From: a bacterium
Lineage (GTDB): Bacteria; Actinomycetota; Acidimicrobiia; Spongiisociales; ZC4RG35
Assembly (NCBI GenBank): GCA_024641285.1
Contig: JAHEDH010000006.1
Span: forward strand, 1 to 53,039
Reading direction: 5' to 3'
DNA: 53,039 bases
Below are positions 45,160 to 52,369 of this stretch, piece by piece. The notes beneath the pieces were generated by a model. The model worked only from the letters and a program-made list of their open reading frames with translations. It was not told where the DNA came from and did no database searches. Within the stretch, counting starts at the first letter, position 1, and each line of letters opens with the position of its first letter. The position numbers and the translations under genes are program-made.

Positions 45160-45217
45160 CGCGGCCATCGCCGTCCTCAGCGAACCTGTGCCCGTCCCGG
45201 AAACGACAGGAGAAACA

Positions 45218-46600
45218 GTGAAGGATTCGAAACGGTTGTTCGACGGCGCTCTACTCAGCGTCGCCCTCGCCGCAGTGTTGATCTCGGTGATGGCCGTGAT
45301 CGGCATGGTGACCCGACCGGACACGGTCGTCGTGGCAGGCGGCGCCGATGACTCCGGAGCGCAGGAAGTGCGTGCGCACATCTCGCTCTCCGAGTTCGCG
45401 ATCGAAGGGGATCTCCGCGTTCCACCTGGCGATCTGGTGATCGAACTCCACAACGACGGCGGCATTCAGCACAATCTGCAGTTCGACGGCTCAGAGATCT
45501 CACCGATGGTCAACTCGGGAGACTCCCTCGAATTCGACATCGGCAATGTGCAGCCAGGGGAGTACGAGATCATCTGCGCCGTTCCCGGACACAGCGCCGC
45601 TGGCATGACGGCCACCTTGGTCGTCGATCCCGCGGCCACCCTGGAGGACGCCGGCGCCGTCCACGGTGGCCACGACGAGGACACCGACTGGGCCGCGCTC
45701 GACGAGATGATGCTCGAGTCCATCCGCAAGTTCCCCGCCGAGACAGAGGGCGTCGGCAACCAGGTGCTCGAACCGAAGATCGCGGCGGATGGCACCAAAG
45801 AGTTCGAATTGACTGCAGCGATCACACCCTGGGAAGTCGAGCCCGGCCGGGTCGTCGATGCCTGGACCTACAACGGGATCGTTCCCGGCCCGATGATTCA
45901 GCTCGATGTGGGCGACAAGGTGCGGGTTCACATCCAGAACGACCTCCCGATGGGTACCGACATCCACTGGCACGGCATCCGGACCCCGAACGACATGGAT
46001 GGCGTGGCACCGATCACCCAGGACCTGATCCGGTCGGGACAGGACTTCACGTACGAGTTCGTGGCCGAGAAACCCGCCGTCGGGATGTATCACGCCCATC
46101 ACCATGGCCACGTCCAGATTCCCAACGGGATGTTCGCGGTCATGTTCATCGGCGAGATGCCGCTGCCCAGGGGCCAGACGATCAGTGGTACCACCATCCC
46201 TGAGGATCTCGAGATCGCTCAGGAGTTCCCGATGGTGTTGAACGACGCCGGCGTGATCGGTTTCTCGCTCAATGGGAAGTCGTTCCCGGCGACCGCGCCG
46301 ATCGTGGTCACCGAAGGCGATTGGATCCTTGCGCACTACTACAACGAGGGTCTGCAGATCCACCCCATGCATCAGCACCAGTTCCCACAGCTCGTGGTTG
46401 CGAAGGATGGAATCCCACTTGACAACCCGTACTGGGCGGACACCGTCAATGTCGCCCCTGGTGAGCGATACTCGGTCCTGATGCACGCCGATACGGCCGG
46501 CGTCTGGGTCTGGCACTGTCACATCCTGACCCACGTCGAACGCGACGAGGGCATGTTCGGCATGGTCACTGCCATGGTCGTTCAGGAGAGCGACAGCTGA
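45218..46600 (+). CDS. Membrane-anchored cupredoxin/multicopper oxidase fusion
   Basis: The 460-residue protein starts with GTG after AGGAG. A transmembrane anchor (about 8-31) precedes a plastocyanin-like domain with His85, Cys120, His125 and Met130 (IICAVPGHSAAGM), a complete type 1 copper site. Two multicopper-oxidase domains follow: HWHG (250-253), HAHHHGH (292-298), HPMHQH (382-387) and WHCHILTH plus Met446 (432-446). It thus has two type 1 sites and a trinuclear-type centre. It is probably an extracytoplasmic copper oxidase; the substrate is unknown. It ends at a strong terminator. Confidence 0.9.
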   Translation: MKDSKRLFDGALLSVALAAVLISVMAVIGMVTRPDTVVVAGGADDSGAQEVRAHISLSEFAIEGDLRVPPGDLVIELHNDGGIQHNLQFDGSEISPMVNSGDSLEFDIGNVQPGEYEIICAVPGHSAAGMTATLVVDPAATLEDAGAVHGGHDEDTDWAALDEMMLESIRKFPAETEGVGNQVLEPKIAADGTKEFELTAAITPWEVEPGRVVDAWTYNGIVPGPMIQLDVGDKVRVHIQNDLPMGTDIHWHGIRTPNDMDGVAPITQDLIRSGQDFTYEFVAEKPAVGMYHAHHHGHVQIPNGMFAVMFIGEMPLPRGQTISGTTIPEDLEIAQEFPMVLNDAGVIGFSLNGKSFPATAPIVVTEGDWILAHYYNEGLQIHPMHQHQFPQLVVAKDGIPLDNPYWADTVNVAPGERYSVLMHADTAGVWVWHCHILTHVERDEGMFGMVTAMVVQESDS

Positions 46601-46603
46601 GAC

Positions 46604-46637
46604 GATGGCCCCGCGCCCTCGGGGGCGTGGGGCCATC
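46604..46637. terminator. 15-bp hairpin between the multicopper oxidase and USP 4 genes
   Basis: GATGGCCCCGCGCCC and GGGCGTGGGGCCATC pair over 15 positions (one G-U) around the loop TCGG, three bases after the oxidase stop and 17 bases from the USP 4 stop. It probably serves both convergent genes. Confidence 0.85.
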
Positions 46638-46654
46638 GATGTGGTGTTTGACGC

Positions 46655-47068
46655 CTACGTCTTGACGAGCAGCACGTCACATGGGGCCAGGTGGGCGACC
46701 CGGTGGCTCGTCGATCCCAGTAACAGCGACGACAGGTCGCCACGCCCACGGGTTCCGAGCACGACCAGGGACGCCCCGACGTTGGCGACGTAGTCGTTCA
46801 GCACGTCGCCCGGATAACCGTCGAGGTCGACGCGCTCCCATTCGATGTGCGACATCTCCAGGAGTGGCAGCAGGCGTTCCCACACCTTCTTGCGATGTGT
46901 GGTCGCGAAGTCCACGGGCTCCGACAGCGTCGTCGCGAAATACATCAACGGCGGGTGATACACGTGGACGGCATGCAGCGACTCGTTGCGGAGCCGCGCC
47001 TCGTCGATCGCCTTCCTCAGGACTCGCTCACTCACCGGAGATTCGTCAACTCCCACCACGATCGGCAT
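46655..47068 (-). CDS. Universal stress protein, ATP-binding class (USP 4)
   Basis: The 137-residue UspA protein begins [24 protein letters not shown] and ends with [32 protein letters not shown], the ATP-binding loop. Its C-terminal third is very like USP 3 at 28.2 kb. AAAGGA precedes the ATG. The divergent D-lactate dehydrogenase gene shares its 133-base promoter region, which holds two box-like sites. Confidence 0.92.
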   Translation of the reverse strand: MPIVVGVDESPVSERVLRKAIDEARLRNESLHAVHVYHPPLMYFATTLSEPVDFATTHRKKVWERLLPLLEMSHIEWERVDLDGYPGDVLNDYVANVGASLVVLGTRGRGDLSSLLLGSTSHRVAHLAPCDVLLVKT

Positions 47069-47118
47069 GTCGTTCCTTTCCTCATCATCGAGTCTCCCAG
47101 CCGGCCCCGATCGCGCCA

Positions 47119-47132
47119 GGGGCCCTTGTCAC
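47119..47132 (-). promoter_or_regulatory. Candidate DosR-like box between USP 4 and D-lactate dehydrogenase
   Basis: The plus strand reads GGGGCCCTTGTCAC (minus: GTGACAAGGGCCCC), 50 bases before the USP 4 start and 69 bases before the dehydrogenase start. It is a moderate match and could serve both genes. Confidence 0.45.
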
Positions 47133-47168
47133 GAAGATCACGCGTTGTGCGCATCTTCTCACGCCGGC

Positions 47169-47182
47169 GTTACCTTTGCCCT
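47169..47182 (+). promoter_or_regulatory. Weak box-like site before D-lactate dehydrogenase
   Basis: GTTACCTTTGCCCT shares the ACCTTTGCC core with the box before the multicopper oxidase gene. It is only 19 bases from the start codon, so function is doubtful. Confidence 0.3.
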
Positions 47183-47201
47183 GTTCCGATCGAGAGGTTC
47201 C

Positions 47202-48185
47202 ATGAGAGTCGCCGTATTCAGCGCCAAGAGTTACGACCGCGAATTCCTGGCTGCGCTGGAGCAGAGTCACGAGATGAGGTACCTCGAGCCCCGGCTCGAT
47301 CGGATGACCGCCCCGCTCGCCGACGGATGCGAGGCGGCCTGCCTCTTCGTGAACGACACCGCCGATCGCGACGCGCTCTCGGGCCTCGCCGAATCGGGGG
47401 TGAGGTTTCTCGCGCTCCGGTCTGCCGGGTTCAACAACGTCGACCTCGACGCCGCCCGTGAGCTGGGGTTCCGTGTCGCCCGCGTTCCCGGATACTCGCC
47501 GTATGCCGTGGCAGAGCACGCGGTGGCGTTGATGCTGGCGCTGGATCGGCGCATCCATCGGGCGTATGCCCGGGTCAGGGAAGGCAACTTCTCGCTCGAG
47601 GGTCTCCTCGGATTCGATCTCCGGCTCCGCACGGTCGGGATCGTCGGAACCGGGAAGATCGGTCACGCCGTGGCGACGATTCTGCGTGGTTTCGGCTGCC
47701 GCCTGCTGGCCTACGACGTCCACCAGAACCCCGATTGTCTCAGCCTGGGGGTCGAGTACGTCGATCTCGATCGGCTCTTCTCGGAGTCCGACGTCATCAC
47801 GCTCCACTGTCCGCTCACACCCGAGACGTATCACCTCGTCGACGAGCAGGCGATCTCGAAGATGAAGCCCGGCGTGATGATCATCAACACCAGTCGGGGA
47901 GCGCTCGTCGACACGCCGGCGGCCATCGAGGGCCTCAAGACGCGGATGATCGGGCACCTCGGACTCGACGTCTACGAGGAGGAGGGCGATCTCTTCTTCG
48001 AGGATCAATCGGATCGAGTGATCACCGACGACGTCTTCAGCAGGCTGCTCACCTTTCCCAACGTGATCGTCACCGGCCATCAAGCCTTTTTCACGAGGAA
48101 CGCGCTGAGCGAGATCGCCAGGGTGACCGGTGAGAATCTCGACGCGTTCGCTGCCGGCACGCCCTCTCTGAACGAATTGACCTGA
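47202..48185 (+). CDS. D-lactate dehydrogenase-like 2-hydroxyacid dehydrogenase
   Basis: The 327-residue protein resembles fermentative Ldh[51 protein letters not shown], the NAD loop [26 protein letters not shown] (catalytic Arg region), LGLDVYEEE and [14 protein letters not shown] with the catalytic His. It should reduce pyruvate to D-lactate with NADH, regenerating NAD when oxygen is short. The ATG at 47202 is the family start; a longer frame to 46986 crosses the promoter. Confidence 0.9.
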   Translation: MRVAVFSAKSYDREFLAALEQSHEMRYLEPRLDRMTAPLADGCEAACLFVNDTADRDALSGLAESGVRFLALRSAGFNNVDLDAARELGFRVARVPGYSPYAVAEHAVALMLALDRRIHRAYARVREGNFSLEGLLGFDLRLRTVGIVGTGKIGHAVATILRGFGCRLLAYDVHQNPDCLSLGVEYVDLDRLFSESDVITLHCPLTPETYHLVDEQAISKMKPGVMIINTSRGALVDTPAAIEGLKTRMIGHLGLDVYEEEGDLFFEDQSDRVITDDVFSRLLTFPNVIVTGHQAFFTRNALSEIARVTGENLDAFAAGTPSLNELT

Positions 48186-48210
48186 GCTCGCGACCCGAGC
48201 CCGCAATCGA

Positions 48211-48224
48211 TTGACCAAGGTCCC
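48211..48224 (-). promoter_or_regulatory. Candidate DosR-like box (distal) of the CBS gene
   Basis: The plus strand reads TTGACCAAGGTCCC (minus: GGGACCTTGGTCAA), a good match. With the next site it forms the larger inverted arrangement AAGGTCCCAC-N6-GTGACCTT. Confidence 0.5.
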
Positions 48225-48232
48225 ACATCTTC

Positions 48233-48246
48233 GTGACCTTTCCCTG
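48233..48246 (+). promoter_or_regulatory. Candidate DosR-like box (proximal) of the CBS gene
   Basis: GTGACCTTTCCCTG lies 58 bases upstream of the GTG at 48305. It differs from the multicopper-oxidase box at two positions. Confidence 0.5.
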
Positions 48247-48304
48247 ACCCCGTTCTCCGTGCGTTCGTCGAAGATGGTCTTACGCCGATCGAGGAGTGAC
48301 GAGC

Positions 48305-48697
48305 GTGGAGATCAGGAATCTCGTGGCCGGGGAAACGGTCGCATGCGGTAGAGACGTGACACTCGCCGACATCGCTGCGCTGATGATCTCCGAGGATGTT
48401 GGATCCGTTGCGGTGGTGGACGGCTCGACCTTGCTCGGGATCGTCACCGAACGCGACGTGGTTCGAGCGTTGGCGGTCGGCACCGACGCCGACGAGGCAA
48501 CCGCCCGGGAGTGGATGACGGTCGACCCCGACGTCGCCGACCCCGATCTCTCGGTGGAAGACGCCGCCCGTTGGATGTTGACGGCCGGCTATCGCCATCT
48601 CCCGGTGGTCGAAGGCACCCGCTTGATGGGTGTCGTGTCGATCAAGGACGTGCTCTGGGCGCTGGACGGTGTGTTGGCTTTCGGGGATTCCGGATGA
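48305..48697 (+). CDS. Two-CBS-domain protein (HRP1-like)
   Basis: The 130-residue protein is made of two CBS motifs: ACGRDVTLADIAALMISEDVGSVAVVDGSTLLGIVTERDVVRAL and DLSVEDAARWMLTAGYRHLPVVEGTRLMGVVSIKDVLWAL. Stand-alone CBS pairs bind adenine nucleotides. The mycobacterial homologue Rv2626c (HRP1) is among the strongest DosR-induced proteins. GTG at 48305 is preferred because GAGGAG lies eight bases upstream; GTG at 48296 is possible. It heads a three-gene unit with four-base and one-base overlaps. Confidence 0.9.
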   Translation: MEIRNLVAGETVACGRDVTLADIAALMISEDVGSVAVVDGSTLLGIVTERDVVRALAVGTDADEATAREWMTVDPDVADPDLSVEDAARWMLTAGYRHLPVVEGTRLMGVVSIKDVLWALDGVLAFGDSG

Positions 48698-49146
48698 AGT
48701 ACCACACGCTCCGCAAGTCGACGGCCGTCGCGTTTGCACCGGCCGCGGCCGCGGCCGCCCGAGGGGACCTGGTGCCGATTCTCTCCGGTACCACTTCCGT
48801 GAGCGTCCATCTGCCCGGAGCGCACGTCGCCTTCGATCTCGACGTCCGAGCCGAGGCTCCCATCGAACTGCATTCACATCGGGCGACCTTGATCGTGATC
48901 CCGATCGAGATCATTGCGCTCGAGACTGCCGCTCATCTTCCGAAGTTCGTCGGATCGATCGAGCTCTCCTGCTCGGGCGATCGGACGTTCGATGTCGTGC
49001 TCGAGGGCGAGTTCGATGGACCGTTCGAGCGCGCCGCCGATCTCGTTCCTGCCCGTGAGATCCTCGAAGCCGTGCTCGACGAGTTCGCAGATCGGATCGA
49101 GCAACATGTGGTGAGCTCCGATCCGACATTGGGGATCCCGTTCTGA
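48694..49146 (+). CDS. Uncharacterised 150-residue protein, possibly SRPBCC-like
   Basis: I do not recognise a named family. The start overlaps the CBS stop (ATGA), so it is coupled. The N-terminal third is alanine-rich (FAPAAAAAARGD). The rest alternates strands and a long C-terminal helix (FDVVLEGEFDGPFERAADLVPAREILEAVLDEFADRIEQHV), a pattern like START/SRPBCC folds and like the next gene, suggesting the two are distant paralogues. No signal peptide is obvious. Confidence 0.65.
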   Translation: MKYHTLRKSTAVAFAPAAAAAARGDLVPILSGTTSVSVHLPGAHVAFDLDVRAEAPIELHSHRATLIVIPIEIIALETAAHLPKFVGSIELSCSGDRTFDVVLEGEFDGPFERAADLVPAREILEAVLDEFADRIEQHVVSSDPTLGIPF

Positions 49147-49706
49147 TGTTGGTGCGATACTTCACCACTGCCAGGGCGCCTCATTCCCATGTCGAATCCG
49201 TCATGGGCAACCTCGAGGAGGAGATCGCCGACTCCGCCACCGACGCCTATCGGGAGGGCGAGGAGTTGCATCAGCGGATGGAGGCTGGTGGCGGCGTCCC
49301 GGCCAAGGACGTCCTCCTCAATGTCGGACAAGCCCGGATTCGGCGCGATGGCTTGGCATTCCCCGTGACCTGGCGTGCGACCGGCCCGACAATGCTCTTT
49401 CCCCGGATGGCCGCAGACCTCGTTGTCGCGCCGATCGACGAGAAGTCGACGTCCTTCGTGTTCGAGGGCACCTACGAACCGCCCCTTGGGTTCGTAGGTG
49501 GAGCGTTCGACCGGCTCGTCATGAACCGGCTGGCCGAGATGACCGTGAAGATCTGGGTCGATCGCGTCGTCGACCTCGCCGAGAAGACCTGGGTCGAGGA
49601 ACAACGTCGCCGCCTCGCGCAGGGTGACGAGGGCGTCGCCGTCGGGTCAAGCAGGAATCCGCGCTTCGACGACGGTCCCGGTCCCATGCTCGCTACGGAT
49701 CGATAG
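49146..49706 (+). CDS. Uncharacterised SRPBCC-like protein
   Basis: The 186-residue protein begins one base inside the previous stop (TGATG). It has the strand pattern VLLNVGQARIRRDGLAFPVTWRATGP and TSFVFEGTYEPPLGFVGGAFDRLVMNRLAEMTVKIWVDRVVDLAE, which resembles polyketide-cyclase/SRPBCC domains that bind hydrophobic ligands. The last 60 bases overlap the 3' end of the convergent sensor kinase gene. Function is unknown; coupling to a CBS protein suggests a stress-related role. Confidence 0.7.
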   Translation: MLVRYFTTARAPHSHVESVMGNLEEEIADSATDAYREGEELHQRMEAGGGVPAKDVLLNVGQARIRRDGLAFPVTWRATGPTMLFPRMAADLVVAPIDEKSTSFVFEGTYEPPLGFVGGAFDRLVMNRLAEMTVKIWVDRVVDLAEKTWVEEQRRRLAQGDEGVAVGSSRNPRFDDGPGPMLATDR

Positions 49707-50840
49707 TTCGCCGTTGAGGCGCTCGACCCGGGCTTCCAGGTTGCCCATTCCGAGACCGCGAACCACGGAGTTCGGATCGAAGCCGGTGCCGTCATCGGCC
49801 ACCGACAGCACGACGCAATCGTGGAACGAGTCGATGTCGACGGTGACGCGTCCTGCTCCGGAGTGGCGCAACGCATTCGACACCGCCTCCTGAACGATGT
49901 GTCGGATGTCATCGGCGAACCTCGACTCGGGCAGCTCCTCGACGGTCATGTTGAGGGTGACCATGGCGTCATAGGGCTCGGCGAGCCTGTCGAGGAGGCG
50001 TTTCATCGACCCGCGTGCTGTCTCGTCGATGCGGCCAGGGTGCGACAGATCGAAGATGAGGGAACGCAACTGCGTGATCACGTCGTCGATCTTGTCGACG
50101 GTCGCATTGAGCTCGCGAGCCGCTCGGGCGTCGATTCGCATCGCCAATCCCTGCAGCCCGAGGCCGAGGCCGAAGAGATCCTGGATGATCGAGTCATGGA
50201 TGTCCCTGGCGATGCGCTCTCGTTCGCCGACGATGGCCAACTCGTTGATCCGCTCGTTCAGCCTGGCGGTGTTGATCGCCGATCCGGCAAGTGTCGCAAG
50301 GCCCTGCACGATCGCCTCGTCTGCCTCGGTGAAACCGCCCGGCTTCTCGGTGAGGTAGAGGTTGCCGAAGATCTTGTCGCCGGCGGAGACCGGAACACCC
50401 AGGAACGATCCCATCGTCGGGTGGCCGGGAGGGAATCCGACCGAGTCGGCGTGATCGGTGATCTCGTCGAGCCTGAGCGGCTCTCCGGTCCGGATCAACG
50501 TACCGAGTACGCCCTTGCCGACCGGGAGGTGGCCGATGCTCGCAACCATGCCGGGATCCATGCCGAGGTGGTGGAACTCGGAGAGCGTCCCATGCCCTCC
50601 GATGACCCCGAGCGCTCCGTATCGGGCCCCCGTCGTCGTGACGGCGGTGGCGACCAGCTCGTCGAGGATGGCCGTGAGGTCCGACGCCTCCACGATCGAT
50701 GTCGCTGCGCTCATCAGATCGAAGATGTCTGTGTTGTCGAGTTGCGATACCAAGACGAGGTCCGATGAAGGGTGACACGACAAAGCATATCGACTCTCGT
50801 ATCCGGGACATTCGACCCGGGACCGGTACAGTGCCTGCAT
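49647..50840 (-). CDS. DosS/DevS-like GAF sensor histidine kinase
   Basis: The protein is up to 397 residues. It has one GAF domain (about 55-190), a HisKA_3 dimerisation helix (GERERIARDIHDSIIQDLFGLGLG, phospho-His215) and an HATPase domain (EAVSNALRHS, VADDGTGFD, GLGMGNLEARV). In the GAF, VGFPPGHPTMGSFLGVPV and FGNLYLTEK place His140 and Tyr162 22 residues apart, exactly as the heme-ligand His149 and distal Tyr171 of DosS. It is shorter than DosS, which has two GAF domains. The ATG at 50840 overlaps the divergent regulator start; starts at 50753 (TTG) or 50714 (ATG) are likely and leave room for a promoter. Confidence 0.9.
   Translation of the reverse strand: MQALYRSRVECPGYESRYALSCHPSSDLVLVSQLDNTDIFDLMSAATSIVEASDLTAILDELVATAVTTTGARYGALGVIGGHGTLSEFHHLGMDPGMVASIGHLPVGKGVLGTLIRTGEPLRLDEITDHADSVGFPPGHPTMGSFLGVPVSAGDKIFGNLYLTEKPGGFTEADEAIVQGLATLAGSAINTARLNERINELAIVGERERIARDIHDSIIQDLFGLGLGLQGLAMRIDARAARELNATVDKIDDVITQLRSLIFDLSHPGRIDETARGSMKRLLDRLAEPYDAMVTLNMTVEELPESRFADDIRHIVQEAVSNALRHSGAGRVTVDIDSFHDCVVLSVADDGTGFDPNSVVRGLGMGNLEARVERLNGELSIRSEHGTGTVVEARIPA
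50805..50818 (+). promoter_or_regulatory. Candidate DosR-like box of the DosR-like gene
   Basis: GGGACATTCGACCC lies 20 bases before the regulator ATG at 50839, with TACAGT (50827-50832) between them. It implies autoregulation and, if the kinase starts downstream, control of the kinase as well. Confidence 0.55.
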
Positions 50841-51522
50841 GGCACACCGGATCCTTCTCGTCGACGATCACGAAATCGTCAGACAGGGACTCAGAGCATT
50901 GATCGACTCCCACGACGACCTCGACGTCGTCGGTGAGGGAGCCTCGGTCGAGGACGCCATCAAACGCACCGGATTCGACAGCCCGGACATGGTGTTGCTC
51001 GACGTGCGGCTGCCCGACGGGTCCGGCGTGGAGGCGTGCCGGGAGATCCGCCAGCGTTTTCCAGACGTGAAGGTCCTGATGCTGACATCGTTCGCCGACG
51101 AGGACGCCCTGATCGCCGCCATCATGGCGGGGGCCTCCGGGTATGTGCTCAAGCGCATCCGCGGCGACGAACTGATCGACAGCATCCGCCGAGTGTGCGC
51201 CGGGGAGTCCCTGCTCGATCCCGACATGGTCGGTCGGCTGTTCGACCGGCTGAGAACCGGCGGCTCCACCGACCCACTGCTCGAGAAGCTGTCCGATCAG
51301 GAGCGCAAGATCCTCGGATTCATCGCCGAAGGCATGACGAACCGTCAGATCGCTGCCGAGATGTTCCTCGCGGAGAAGACCGTCAAGAACTACGTGTCGA
51401 ACATGCTCACGAAGATGGGGATGAGTCGACGAACCGAGGCGGCGGCATACATGGCCAGACTGGATGCCGAGCGTGACGAGCCGCCTGAGACGTGGGCGGA
51501 CGGATCACTCGAACCGCACTGA
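50839..51522 (+). CDS. DosR/DevR-like NarL-type response regulator
   Basis: The 227-residue protein has a canonical receiver (ILLVDDHEIVRQGL, phospho-acceptor Asp55 in DMVLLDVRLPDGSG, Thr in MLTSFAD, Lys in VLKRI). Its GerE domain includes LSDQERKILGFIAEGMTNRQIAAEMFLAEKTVKNYVSNMLTKMGMSRRTEAAAY. The recognition helix KTVKNYVS contains the Lys, Lys and Asn used by DosR to contact DNA. It sits back to back with the GAF kinase and should be its partner. About eighteen DosR-like boxes in this window are its probable targets. Confidence 0.93.
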   Translation: MAHRILLVDDHEIVRQGLRALIDSHDDLDVVGEGASVEDAIKRTGFDSPDMVLLDVRLPDGSGVEACREIRQRFPDVKVLMLTSFADEDALIAAIMAGASGYVLKRIRGDELIDSIRRVCAGESLLDPDMVGRLFDRLRTGGSTDPLLEKLSDQERKILGFIAEGMTNRQIAAEMFLAEKTVKNYVSNMLTKMGMSRRTEAAAYMARLDAERDEPPETWADGSLEPH

Positions 51523-51594
51523 CCGATGCCGGCAGAGATCGAGCTGACGCCCGCTACGCGCCGATCCCCCGTATTCTCTTGACCGCCCACTGAC

Positions 51595-51609
51595 ATCAGC
51601 GATGCTGAT
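51595..51609 (+). terminator. Small hairpin after the DosR-like gene
   Basis: ATCAGC GAT GCTGAT is a perfect 6-bp stem with a three-base loop, 72 bases after the regulator stop and 29 bases before the DUF3105 gene. It is a weak terminator candidate. Confidence 0.3.
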
Positions 51610-51638
51610 CCCGCCCCAACGAAGCTCATGAGGTAACG

Positions 51639-52244
51639 ATGGCACGGACCGCTGCCGGAACGAAGACCACGACGTCGGAACCATCCAAGGCTCCCAAGTC
51701 GAAGCGCAACTACGCCGGCCCGATCATCGGGATCGCCGTCATTGCCGCGCTGGCGGCTCTGGTGCTGCTCGACCCGCCCCCGCCTGGAGTCGAGTTCCCG
51801 TCCCAAGGCAACATCCATCTCGCCGCCCTCGAGGAGCCCCATCCCGAGTACAACTCCTCGCCGCCCAGCTCGGGGTGGCATCTCGGGTTTCTCGCCAATT
51901 GGGGCGTGAGCGAGGACCCGATCCCGCCTGAGCTGTACATCCACAACCTCGAGGACCGCGGCATCGTCATCACGTACAACTGTCCCGACGGGTGCGATCA
52001 GCTGCAGACGGATCTGACCGGGTTCGTGGAGGGTGAGGGCGGTTCCCTCCTTCTGACTCCTTACGAGGATGCGATCGTCGATCCCGACGGGGTGGAGTAT
52101 CAGGCCGCTGCCATCGCCTGGAAGCGTGTCTTCTACTTCGACGACTTCGGAGACGGCACCAGGTCCGAGATCGAGACCTTCATCAGCCTGTATCAGGGAA
52201 TCGACCATCACGCCGGCAGCGGTGGCGAGAACGTCTCCAACTGA
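51639..52244 (+). CDS. DUF3105 family membrane-anchored protein
   Basis: The 201-residue protein has a short Lys/Ser-rich cytoplasmic start, one transmembrane segment (YAGPIIGIAVIAALAALVLL, residues about 25-45), and an extracytoplasmic DUF3105 domain recognised by PEYNSSPPSSGWHLGFLANWGV, HNLEDRGIVITYNCPDGC and the late IAWKRV. No function is established. The ATG at 51639 lies close behind GAGGT. I see no good box upstream, so it is probably not in the regulon. Confidence 0.88.
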   Translation: MARTAAGTKTTTSEPSKAPKSKRNYAGPIIGIAVIAALAALVLLDPPPPGVEFPSQGNIHLAALEEPHPEYNSSPPSSGWHLGFLANWGVSEDPIPPELYIHNLEDRGIVITYNCPDGCDQLQTDLTGFVEGEGGSLLLTPYEDAIVDPDGVEYQAAAIAWKRVFYFDDFGDGTRSEIETFISLYQGIDHHAGSGGENVSN

Positions 52245-52369
52245 CGGTGCCTATCCCGGCCGACTTCTGGACCGGTCCCCGACTGTTTCGCCGTTTCGGT
52301 CCAGTCCGGAACAGACGCCGGTGGGCCGGGGCTGCCGCGTGTGGCTGACGTTGCTCGGTGACAGATCGC

